The position numbers and the translations under genes were made by a program. From Alviniconcha marisindica (taxonomy: Eukaryota > Mollusca > Gastropoda > Provannidae), in assembly GCA_018857735.1 (NCBI GenBank), contig JABMCL010002631.1:362001-426000 (forward strand): DNA of 64,000 bases, read 5' to 3'. The notes beneath the pieces were generated by a model. It saw only the letters and a list, made by a program, of their open reading frames with translations. It was not told the DNA's origin and searched no databases. Numbering within the stretch: position 1 is the first letter of the stretch; each line of letters opens with the position of its first letter. Below, in pieces: positions 12,036 to 23,300 of the stretch.

Positions 12036-13567
12036 TGTGCTGAGTTTTTTGTTGTTGTTGTTGTTTTTACTGTAAAATTGTTTAAGAAAAACTAACCAAG
12101 TAGAAGTACTGTGTTGTGCTGCTGCTTGTTTTAGGTGTTCTTAAATAATTTTACAGCATTTTATGTTGATACATAACAAAGTGTTTCACCCTGATGTGAC
12201 CCGGCCACAATGTTTACTGGAGCATTACCAAATCACCACTGGACAATTCACCACCACTAGCACAATCCACCAGTAACCATCACCCAATGACCAACAGCAT
12301 TGCCTTCAAGAAGGCGACCATCCAGGCTACATGTATCATAGTTCAGGAGCTGTGCGAGAGTCAAATTGGCTGTCCTGGGCTGTCCTTCCTAACAAGCCTT
12401 CTGGTTTCCGTGGATGTAAAGCTATATTGAACCATGCTTCGGCATTGGTCTCAGCTTGTCCCTAATATGTCAACAACATCCAAGGACATTAAGCAAGACA
12501 ACCGAATTGCTACATGTGTTGTAATGCAGGTACAGCATTGTGTTAGGCAAGTCAAACACCGGTTGAGTTAAAAACATTTAAACTAAAAGCCTTCAGAGAC
12601 TGATGGATGTAAATGGGGGGAGGGGGGTATCTGAGAAAACCTCAGTCTGGGATTACTCAGTTTGTTCATGGGAGTTTTCCACTGCCACCATGAAATAATA
12701 ATGATGGGATGGTTTGAAGAAAACACATGTACACAAAAGGTACAAGCAGTCACAGACTGTTACTTAGAACTTGAAACAACTTTTATTTTGATGCTTTATT
12801 GTGCATGATAAAAATAGAGAGCACAGAGCACACATCTAAAGGCTGGCTGCACATGGATTGCTGATGCAGACGTCTGGAAAGAAGGGGGTGAGAAGGGGCA
12901 GACCCTGAGCATAACCGAAGTTAAAAGTTGTACTACAGTGCATCCATGCGAGTGTGTGTGTGCATGCATGATTCATCACAAAGACTATCACACAGTGCCC
13001 ATTGCTTGTTCCACCAGTGGTGAATTGTTTGGGGTTCCCAATCTCATTTGTCTGGTGGTGAACTGTACAGTGGAGAAGTGTCTGGAAGTCAATTGTCTTG
13101 TGGTGAGTTGTCCTACACCCAGTTTACTGGGCAGCAAATAAAAAATTAAAAAATCACTAATTTTTCTAGCCTTCTGTGAGCAAGATCATTCTCTTGTTTT
13201 GCACAATCATCCACAATTCTCTTTTTAACTCTTATTTTGCACAATCGTCCACAATCATTTTTGGATATCATATGGCTGCTTCATTCACCGATTCCTTCAT
13301 CAGAGCTTTGCTTGTGAATTATTCCTTGACCATATCTGACAAATGACCTGTCTAAATGACCACCCATAGCAGTATCTAAACATTTTATGTTCAGCCTAAC
13401 TGATCTGATCAAAGTTAAAGGCAGGAATTAACACATACACACACACACACACGTGCGCACGCAAACATGCACACAAAATATTTCTGAATGCACTCTTTCA
13501 ATGCCACGATGAGTTTATTCATTAAATAATCTTGCATGTGTCACTTACATCCAAGATTACTAAAGCA

Positions 13568-13692
13568 GGATTCTCTTGTTTTTCTTTCTGCTCTTCTTTG
13601 GGCTGGGGGGCTGGGAGGGGACTAGGTAGTCTAGGTTAGCTACCAACATACAAACACAAAATCACAGTAAGAGGAAGCAAGCTGTATGCAAA
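13568..13692 (+). repeat. Duplicated segment, copy 2
   Basis: Second copy of the segment at 11926-12035, with a short insertion of about 10 bp before GTAAGAGGAAGCAAGCTGTA. The 1.6 kb between the copies holds no gene I can support. Confidence 0.85.
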
Positions 13693-14214
13693 ACCATGGT
13701 AAAAAAAGAAGTATGTTCCACGTTTGATTAGCACATTCTCTTCCAGTCATCATATTTTAAACAAATGATCACAATCACGTTGGCAGTACCAATGAACACA
13801 AACCAAAAACACAACCAAGCTCAAATTCACTGCGCAGACAAGCTGCACAGATTTCTTTTCCATAGTGTCATTACATCCAAGAAGGAAAACAAAACAGCCA
13901 TAGATGAAAAAGGCAAACGGAAAGGACACATGCTCCATGTTGTGGTTGTTTTGTGACAAGCTTCAGCAACCCGCAAGCACTTGACATGGACCTTGGGATC
14001 CATCACACAAACCTTCTTCACACCCCCTCCCCATGTTCATCACCCAATTTCCCCCCATCTCAAAGCATCCATTAAACCAATAGGAAACTGTACCTGGTAA
14101 CGGTGACAGGATGTGATATAACTGGAAGTCTTAGGCTACGTTTCAATCCAATATTTACAAAAAATATACCTGACCCCTTCCCCCCTCCCTTCCTTTCCAG
14201 AATGTTTTTCTCTC

Positions 14215-14256
<42 letters not shown>

Positions 14257-14506
14257 TGGATGTGTGGAGTGAATGCCATGGTGGCATATATGACTGTAAG
14301 AAGGGAAAAAAAGAAGAAACTTTTTTTTTTTAAAGGAAGAATTCTTATGTTCATTTTCTTTTCATAGTATGAAGAACAAATTCACACAGAACAGTAGCTC
14401 ATCAGCTGTGCAAACTATAGCCACATTTGTTTACAGGCTGAATGCATGATCCATCACTGTGTAGGAGAATGCATGTGGCTTTAAACCATTTACGGCACAG
14501 CTTGAA

Positions 14507-17500
14507 CTAAAATCCAAAGAATTTCTTGAAAAAGCCTCGGGTGTTATCTGAAAGAATGCCACTGGGTAGTGAAGGGGTTGGCAGAGACGACTTTGGATCT
14601 GGAGACTGTGAATCGGGGCTGGTCCCTTTCCCTTCCAACTGGAGGTCAAACTCGGACAATTTTTCTGAAACATGATGATACACACCACGTTTCTTCCAAA
14701 GCAAACAAAATGCAAAACAGATAAAACGCAAAGCAAAGAAACTGAGCAAGGGTCACCAGTTTGTAAAACTAAGCCACCGGTGCAATAAAGTAGAATACTT
14801 GGCTTATCAAAAGTCATGCACACACAAGTGTGCACAAAATGATGAAAACAAAAAGAATCTTTTTTCTTTTATGACTTGTACAACAACAAAACACCTACAG
14901 ATGACATCTTTGGGAGAAAAAAAAAGTCTTGTAAGACATTAATTAACCTCATGTGGCCAAAGCCAGAGACAGTCTAACCTCAGCTATATAAATAGTGTGG
15001 AGAAGAAAAAAAAATGCCACCAAGAGACTAATAAATCTGTCCCCTGTGAAGTGTTTCCAGACTGACAGATTCATCTCACACCTGTTTACACTCAAATACA
15101 GATAAGAAAACTCTTTAAAAAAAGTAGTATTCTGAGTAAATTTGGAGTATTTTCAGTCTTTAGCCACAGACTACGGACAGAAGCAGTATGCAGAAGGTCT
15201 AAAAACAGAAGCCTCCACTATGCCAGGCTCAGATTTGTATCTTGACATGAACACGTTCCCTCACTGCTTTGGCATTTTCTCCATCAGTTCTTTTTATTTC
15301 ATTTTATTCTCAGTAAAAATAATCTGAAAATAATTTCAGCACAGCTTCCAGAAAATGGTGACTGCTCATACTCTGCAGCAGAAATAACAGCTTCCCTTTG
15401 AATTGCCCAAGAATTCAATGCCAAGATTACGCAAAGTGCAAAATTGTGTGTCTGTGTATTTTGCGTATGCTGACTGTTAAAGTGTACAAAATGGGCAAAA
15501 TCGTATGGGTAAAGAGGTGTGATCTCACCTTTGTCCACATTGTTGAAAGTTTCCTTCTTCACCACACGACCTTGCTCATCCCTGATGGTGGAGACAGTGT
15601 GGGACTTGTCGCCCATTCTGCGCGTCACAGTGGTCTCCTCCCGTCCGCTGGAGTCCCTCACTGTTCGCCTCTCTTCCACCATCTGCAGCACCAGTCAACC
15701 AGTCTCCAGTAATGCATCAAGCATACAGCAATTCACATCTGAGTCTCTTGCTGCACACCATCTGCCCTCAAGTCTTCAATAACACAGCAAACTATTTGCA
15801 AACACATACTTGTTTTTATATATGCATTACACACATACACACTGCACACGCATGCATGCCCACACGCATGCACTCGCACACACGTGCACACACCACAAGC
15901 ATGCACTCGCACACTCACGCACATACCACACGCAAGCACTCACACACACACACACACACACACACCCCATGCATGCACGCACACACACACATACACAAAT
16001 TCCTCCTCTTGTTGATGGGAACCATACAAGTGTACCAACATTCTCACACTTGCCATTAATAACTCAATCAAGCTCAAATAGTCCTGGCAGTGAATTGTGA
16101 GCAATTCACTCAATCAAAACTGTCACAATGCTAAACATACTGTAAAAAAACCATACTGTAATTCCTGAACATTGTCATGACACTTACAACATGCATGTTA
16201 AACTGCGATGCAACACAAAAATAAAATACTGACGAAGGCATGGAACACGATGTATATCAAGGAACCTGCATCAAAACGACCACTGTGTTATTGCACACCA
16301 TTGCTGCAAGGCTCCAAAGAGCTAAAAATGCACAAAGCTACATCAACTGACAAAGTCCTGTCAATGAGGCATCTCATAATACATGGAAGGTACAAGCTTC
16401 CACTGGGTTTTTAGCACACATCTAAAAAATATCACTTTAAGGTGTTACACAATGAATAAACAGTCTTATGACACAAACAGCACTGAACTGCGCAATTTTT
16501 GGCTATTATACTAAAATACTGATTGATCTGTGGATAATATGAACCAATACGTATTTAACGGTATATTACCTTATTGGATCAAATGATCCAATACGTACTC
16601 AATTAGTTTAACAACAAGCACCAACACTCCAACACACTCACCCCATCTGCTCCAATCACTGTTTGGATGCTGACACTGTTGCCGCTGAAGAAAAAGGGAT
16701 TTTCTGCTGTGTGCTTTGCTGGAGACTCTGTATCCTCCTGCTTGAAGAGCTCAGCTATTTCAGCACCACTCGGGCTCTTGCCATCAAGATCTGTGGACAA
16801 CATTTAGCCAAATACATCAATTCAGGTTACCAAGATTTTATAATACAGCTTTCTGACCAACTCTTCATCAGTTCATGCAACAGGTGCCATCCTATTGCCC
16901 TGGAGTTCATTCCATTCGTAAAGGAACACTAGGGTGTTGGCTCTTCTGCAGACACCTGAGTGTTTAGAATACCTTCCTTCATCCTTGTACCAACCAAAGT
17001 CCAGTGGTCAGCGCTCTTTCTCTTACCTGGCTCCAGCTGTCTGGAACCACCTCCCTGTTTCTGTCCTTCATTCTACCACTGTCAGTTTAAAAAAAATGTT
17101 TTTTGTTTTTTGTTTTTCAAAAACCTTGTTTTCAGTCCCAATGATGTGCATGTGTGTGTGTGTGTGTGTGTTTTGTATGCACTGAATCTTTAAAACGTAT
17201 ATTCAAAGAATGTCTATGCCCTTATGGTTTGTGCGGGTTAGGCAAGTGCTCTAGGTACCTATTATTATTAATATTATTAAAGGAAAACTGAAGCAAAGAT
17301 GCAAGCTGGCCTAAAACCAAAGAAAATGTGCAAATATTTCCATGTGCAGGTTTTAAATAGTCATCCCATCGAAATTTATACAAAAGAAGTACTTCTTTAT
17401 TCAAATTTGAGCTCCCCTGGGCACAACCATGTTGGTTTGCTCTTTACAAATGAAGAGACAAAAAAGGGTGGACTCATGACGTACTTGATACTTTCGTCCC

Positions 17501-17801
17501 ACATCCTAGCTTTGTTCACAATGCCACTGACAGACTAACGGGCACAAAATGGTGGCGCTCGAAGTCACGTTTTCGCAAGTTTCAAACATCAAATTTCAAC
17601 TTCACATTTCCACAATTTTCAAACGTCAATTTTTAACAAACCAAAAATTGACAGAAAAACTGCAGTGTGTCAATTTTTTATAACATTCCTATTAATAGGG
17701 CCTGTGATGTTTCTTCCCTTTGGTTTTCCATTCAACAGTGGCAGCCACGAAATACTTGTACTTTACAGTGTACAGTTGGGAGGGGGGGAGGGGTTACACC
17801 T

Positions 17802-17851
<50 letters not shown>

Positions 17852-17952
17852 TGTGGTGTGTGTGTGTTCCTGTTCCATTCACAGTGGCAGCCATGAAATA
17901 CATGTACTTTACAGTGTACAGTGGGGGGGAGGGGGGGGGAGGGGTTACACAT

Positions 17953-18004
<52 letters not shown>

Positions 18005-21000
18005 TGTTACTTCTTTATTTTTAGTCTTTAGTGCAGAGCAGTAATTCTCCAATGGCCTCTTAATTAAAATATAAAAACTGTATTATTATTATTATTAACC
18101 TCCATACCTCAGTAATAAGTTACCTGTGTCTGTTCTGTCTTCAGGGCAAATCATGCTTCCGTGAGGGCTCTTGTAAAACTGCTTCAACTGGAATGCAAAC
18201 ATAAAAACAACAGCTGCCAGACTATGAACCTGGAGTACAAAACAGATACAAGTTAGTAACTGGATTATTAACATCCTGTCAAGCACAGAGGGTCACCTCA
18301 GGACTTTCAAACTCTGTCATAAGTAAAACCAATACACATTTTAAACTTCTTCTCCTTATGTAAAACTATACTCAAGTCAAATCCAAGAAATCAGTCCAAA
18401 CACAACACCTTGCATGGCAAAATACTCCCTGTGGTGTGCCTAGATGTGAGTCATTGTTATTGTCAGCATACCACCCAAGTCCACTCTGCCCTAGGTCTTT
18501 TTATTAGTAACACTAACAGCTGTCAACACACCTAGTCTGGTTGCAAAAATATCAGCGGCACAGAAAATATAGAACTGACATTCAATTAAGTTTCAAACCA
18601 TCACTGTGACCTTGATCTTGAACACAGAGAAGCAATCTTTTCACAAGACATTCCAGTTTATCATTATGTACCATCAAACTAAGTTTGGTCACATAAGGAT
18701 CAGCAGTTCAGAAAATAAAAACAGTCCTGATTTGATTATCTGAGTCCTGTCACCTTGTCCTTGAAGATAGGAAACCCATTTCCATTTTTAGACTGTCAAT
18801 TCCAGCAGCCTCTCAGTTAAAGGGGATCCAGAGTGAAGAAACCAAGTGGCCTAAAAATGTAGAAAATGTGCAAATATTTCCATGTGCATGTTTCCAATGG
18901 TTGTTCTATTAGTATTTACACAAAAGAAGTTTCTGTATCAAATTCTTATGCTCTTCGGGTTCAGCCATATGGTTCATTCTTTGTTGATGAAGAAGAGCAA
19001 CAAAAAGTTTCCCCGTGACATAGTACACACTTCTGTCACACACACTGGCCTTGTTCATGACAGCACAAACACAAAACCGCCAGACACAAAATGGCAGCAC
19101 TCACAGCCGCGTTTCCGCAACTTTCAGACTTAATTCTTGTTAACAAACCTGACTAGAAGTTGACAACAAAACAATGCCGTGACTGTGAGTCTAGTTCTGT
19201 TTTGTCATTGTTGTTCTTATCACATTCCTACTGAGTGGGCCCTTGGTGCTTCTTTCTTCAATTGGGATCCCCTACAAGACAGCACGAGCAGGTGTGTAGA
19301 AAGTATGGAAGATTCTGTGACAATGACATCCTTTGCCCTGGGTTACTTTGTGTTCACACTACAAATACAGCTTTTAATCTATAACTTGTGTATATATATA
19401 TATAATTACATATAACTATTCTCACAAAATAGCCATCTACAATCTAACCTTCTTCTTTTTTAAACAACAAAAACTAAAAAAGGCTTCTTGAAAAATATGA
19501 CGCTGATCTTTACCCATTCAGAAAAATATTCAACCATGGTCTAGATATGATGAAGAAAATGTTGGCAATTTCTCTCTTCACTTGGGATCACTTTTAAAAT
19601 ACAGCACAAACAGGTGTGTACAAAGCAAGATTCTGTGACAATGACACCCTTGCCCTGGGCTGTGTTCACATCACAACTATAGCATTTAAGCTGTTGGGCA
19701 GTTCAGGCGGGGTTGTTAACTCCCTTGACTTTTGCTCGGCTTTGCTTAAGTCCCTTGGCTTCTTTTACTTCTGGTGTGTACTTTCTTCACAATGGAAGGC
19801 GGTGACAGTGAATTTGCAAATTTTACACTGCCAACTTTAAAGGCATTTTTGGAGGCCCATAGTCAGAATGTGTCTGGCAACAAGCAATAACTTGTTGCTC
19901 GTGCAGTAGGATGCCCCAAAACACATTTTTTCCACAAACTCACAATCTTCTGGTCAGCCAAAAAACAACACAAATACACTTTTTTCCCCACCCTCCATCC
20001 CCTTTCCCCGGTAATTTTTGCAACTGCAACAGTGGTGGCATTTGTACTGTTCGCAATTATAGGTTCAACTTCCATTGTTATACACGGCATGAAGCAAAAC
20101 CTACTCAGAAATCGGCTCGGAAGTGACGCTGCGACCTCACACAACTTCTTGCGCAAAAGATTACAAAGGGCATTCACTCATGCAAACCAGCTTCACTGAA
20201 CCGCCCAATAGCTATTATTTACAAGTCACCACTCTGACAGAATAACAATTTTTCACCTAAATTTGATAAAATCAATACCTAAATAAAGTTTCTAAAAAAG
20301 TAATTTAACATAAATAAAATGAAGCCAATGTTATTGTTTCTGTTTTACCCGTTAGAGGTGGACAATGAAAGGTAGAACCTTACCCATTCAGAAAAAACTC
20401 GACCATGGTCTAGATACGGTGAAGAAAATGTTGGCAATTCAGGTGCTTCTGATGGGGGAGGAGTCGCTTCTCCTTTGTCTTTCAGCATGCGATCACGAGC
20501 ACTGGAGTGCTGACGACTCTCACTGGATCCTTCCGGAAGGTCACGAATTGCTGAAACCAACATAAACAGTAAAAATAACACATTCTGCCTACAACAGATA
20601 TATGTCTTGGGGGTCACATTAGAGATTTAAAGACGTGTTTGTGAACAATGAACAGCTAAAGTGAAAATGAAACAGTGCTTTTGACTGAACCCATTTGGCC
20701 CCAGACCGCCCGTCACCGCCCGCTCTTTTGCCTTACCGCGAAACCCCAGACCGCCGGGTAGCTTCCGGCTAGCAGACACTCCATGCTAGCATCTCAGCTT
20801 ATGCACAGAAACAGGATTCTCGTGAGACTTGTAGCCTCGTTTCCCTGGTATTGTTTACTACTTCCGGCGATGTCCTTTGTTTGAAGTTCGGCGAAGTTTA
20901 AGAGATGCTGTGAATTTTCAAAGTTGTGAGGTGGACACGCGATAGATGCCCGAAAATAAACAAAAGCAATGTTAGCAATGGCATTGGAGCTTCATTCTTT

Positions 21001-23300
21001 GAGATTTGAACTGCAAATTTAGCTCCGTCGCTTACTGTGGGCACCCTAACAAACTCACAGAGCTTCATCTTCGGAGATTCAAACTGGAAATTTTGCAAAG
21101 TTGGTTACCCCGTTGGTACCCAAAAACCTGACATTCAGATGCTGACATTTCTGATTTGGGATTTAAAAAAATAAAAATATATGCTTTTATCTTTTAGTGA
21201 AAAAAATCCAAACCTGTTGGATATACAAGAACACTGGATTCGCAAACTGGGAAAAATATGAAGTGAGCTGAAACTTTTGTTTGATGTTTATTATTGATTT
21301 TTAAAGTTGTATACCGGATCATTTGACACAGTTACTTCCCTTCGCAAGGAATTTCGTAGCGAAAGGGCAGCGACTGTTCTGGGGCCAAGTAGGTTAATCA
21401 TGACAGAGCCAGCTTGCTGTGGGAGAAATCACTCATGCTAAATGTAACTCACTGACATGTAAAAAAGTTTAAATGATCACACAAAGAGTCCACTAAAGTT
21501 TGGAGCAAATGCCGTGAAATGGTCTTACTACTCGTTAAGTTATTTATTTAACAGTCACTCCATTAATTAATGCAAATACATGTATTTTAGTGATGTACTG
21601 AAAAACAAATTAAGCATCTACATGGCATGTATCTCTGAAGACCTTCTCCACTTTCCTCATAATATTGTTAAATAATCTTGCCCCTGTTATGATTAGCTTG
21701 TGTTTGAGTTGAACAGAAAATGTGAAACTTAAAAGACAAGGGTACACATTGTGCACCTGTATACTGAGTTGTGTTCATACCTGATGGCATGTCAGGGATG
21801 TGGAAGATGCGGAAGACTTCCCTCATTTGTCTGTCCATCTCCTCCATCTGCTGATGCATCTGGCGATGCCAGTCACTAAACATGCCTGTCCCGTCACCAC
21901 TCTCCCTAGACCAGACATCCCGATCTTGATCACCACCACTGCAACAAGTATGCAGACAAAAATGTGAAAACTGAGTAAAGAAACAATTTTCTGATGCAGT
22001 GACTGCCAGTGTCTCTTCACAGTCACACAGCCTTTTTCATCCTTAGATAACCCTACATGATCAACAAGATGATAAAACAATTTTGTTTAAACTAGCACAT
22101 CCTTCTGCAGTATTTAGCACCAATCGCAGTCACAAATATAACCTTGATAACACAGGCCATCATTACTGGGAGAAGAAGAAAAAAATGGATAAAACTAAAA
22201 ATTAAAACAACTCATAATCATATTAGTTGTTGTTGTTTTTAAAAAGGTAATTGGCACCCATGACACATGCATCAATTGTTTGGAGTTTTTACTGTCACTG
22301 TGCTTCCTGCCAAGTGGTAACAGTCTGCTTTCAAGCAGCAGGGATTGACAAAAAAAGGGTGACTGTTTGCAATGCCTAGCTGTAACACTGCATTTGATTC
22401 ATAAAAAAAGCAAATGTCTGGAAATGGAATTGTCTGGAATGTCCTCTTCTTTGGGGGATGTAGGGGGGGGCAGGTACTCCCATTATCACATGCCAATTCA
22501 TGCCATACATTCTGGCATTTCAGAACACATGCCAACAAGTACCATACTTCTCAGTCACCTGGATCAAGAACAAGCTGAAAATTCACAGAATTATTTGATA
22601 ATCTCTTTTTAAAAACCATCCTAAACAAATTTTTTTATATTTTATCAAGGGTGTGTCTGTGATGCACATCACTTGCATCCAGGAATCTGGCTTTGGTGCG
22701 ATAGGTTGAGGTTCATAGCATGGTGGTATTTCGGCACCTAGCCAAAGCTAGGGCCCACTCAAAACACTCAGTAGTGTCTGAGTGGACGTTGTTGTCAAAG
22801 TGGTTCCGCGCTGTGATTCGATAGTTCTCGGGAAGAAAAAGTGTTTGCACTGCTCAGCGTTTCGGTGTGGTACTGTGTAGCTTCTACTGTTGTTTCTGGT
22901 GTAGTTTTGCACTGAGTTTCCGGACACAGTCTGCTGACTCGTGTCTGTTTATCAGTCAAACGAGTCCCACTCCCAGGTAGGCATTTCGTTTGAAGCAAGC
23001 CCGAGGTACGGTTTGTTTTCTTCGTGATGGTGTTGCCGTGGGATGAAACCATCTTGACAATCACACAGTCCACGCCCGATCAGCAAACAGTTTTAAGTCT
23101 ACTGCTGCAGCCCTCCTACATCCAGTACGCCGCCTCTTTGTGGTCCCCCACCGTTGCACCAAATGCCAGACATCTGGATCAGGAGATGCAGCAACGTATT
23201 TGATCTTGACAAGACACAACTGTACTAACCCGAATCCTCGTGGACTGAACTCTGGAAACGGTGAAGAGAAAAATCGTTTAAATATATCTTCTGGGTCCAT
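14507..23300 (-). CDS. HAX1: HCLS1-associated protein X-1 (HAX1) orthologue, 7 exons
   Basis: Minus-strand exons: 23300-23230, 21938-21781, 20550-20384, 18187-18124, 16790-16642, 15682-15529, 14664-14507. Every junction is GT-AG and phases agree (2,1,0,1,0,1), giving 306 residues; human HAX1 has 279. The N-terminus MDPEDIFKRFFSSPF parallels the vertebrate start. The middle has RDRMLKDKGEA, like the vertebrate LRDSMLK segment. The strongest match is VEERRTVRDSSGREETTVTR just after SVSIQTVIGADG. The C-terminus TRGFFKKFFGF resembles the aromatic end of HAX1. In vertebrates HAX1 is an anti-apoptotic, largely mitochondrial adaptor needed for myeloid and neuronal survival; its role here is inferred. 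The start is chosen because it gives the conserved N-terminus. Confidence 0.93.
15529..16790 (-). CDS. HAX1: HAX1 conserved C-terminal core (exons 5 and 6)
   Basis: Exon 5 (16790-16642) ends SVSIQTVIGADG and exon 6 (15682-15529) begins MVEERRTVRDSSGREETTV. Together they make the segment most conserved across animal HAX1 proteins. Exon 6 ends in phase 1 at VDK, and exon 7 resumes with EKLSEFDLQLEG. The splice sites are GTGAGT and CTGCAG at this junction. Confidence 0.93.
16934..17290 (+). mobile_element. LINE 3' fragment (reverse transcriptase C-terminus and tail)
   Basis: The plus strand encodes SSGQRSFSYLAPAVWNHLP in one frame. This resembles the GQRSFSY-PxxWNxLP motif common at the C-terminal end of LINE reverse transcriptase ORFs. 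A (TG)n run follows, and the segment ends with an ATTATTATTA tail. It lies antisense in HAX1 intron 4, about 140 bp upstream of exon 5. Confidence 0.75.
17275..17725 (+). repeat. Diverged dispersed repeat, copy 1
   Basis: It aligns by eye with 18822-19262 over about 450 bp. Shared blocks include AAAATGTGCAAATATTTCCA, TGTGCA, ACAAAAGAAGT, GGTTTGCTCTTT versus GGTTCATTCTTT, CACAAAATGG and CACATTCCTA. Function and family are unknown. Confidence 0.7.
17725..18005 (+). repeat. Tandem duplication of about 160 bp carrying (GT)n tracts
   Basis: Both copies contain CATTCA..AGTGGCAGCC, GAAATAC, TGTACTTTACAGTGTACAGT, a G-rich run and GGGGTTACAC.TGATTGTG leading into a GT tract (about 17804-17850 and 17956-18003). 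Intronic in HAX1. Confidence 0.85.
18822..19262 (+). repeat. Diverged dispersed repeat, copy 2
   Basis: Partner of 17275-17725, also in a HAX1 intron (intron 3). It is followed by sequences at 19268-19365 and 19590-19676 that duplicate each other (ACAGCAC.A.CAGGTGTGTA, GATTCTGTGACAATGACA). Confidence 0.7.
19508..19570 (-). pseudogene. Partial decayed copy of the 3' end of HAX1 exon 3
   Basis: The plus-strand text TACCCATTCAGAAAAA, then ACCATGGTCTAGATA and GAAGAAAATGTTGGCAATT, matches 20381-20440, which is the end of HAX1 exon 3 with its donor. On the minus strand the copy would read PTFSSSYLDHG then a stop. It lies about 0.8 kb downstream of the real exon in intron 3. Confidence 0.8.
20690..21393. 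mobile_element. Candidate TTAA-type non-autonomous DNA element
   Basis: The left end CCCATTTGGCCCCAGA and the right end TCTGGGGCCAAGTAGG are inverted repeats (14 of 16 match). TTAA lies directly outside the right end and TGAA outside the left. The interior is locally GC-rich near the left end and has no recognisable ORF. It lies in HAX1 intron 2. Confidence 0.5.

Larger units (their letters stand above)
10794..14506. other. Intergenic region between FASTKD-like 5' end and HAX1 3' end
   Basis: No gene is supported here. It includes the promoter side of the FASTKD-like gene (no TATA or initiator could be assigned), a hairpin (about 11865-11920), two copies of a repeat of about 110-120 bp (11926-12035 and 13568-13692), (CA)n near 13435-13450 and (GT)n at 14219-14255. 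ORFs of 60-80 codons are scattered and show no recognisable domain. Confidence 0.6.

Noticed and set aside
22795..23073. 92-codon minus-strand ORF in HAX1 intron 1
   Set aside because: No recognisable domain, and exons 1 and 2 of HAX1 join in phase without it.
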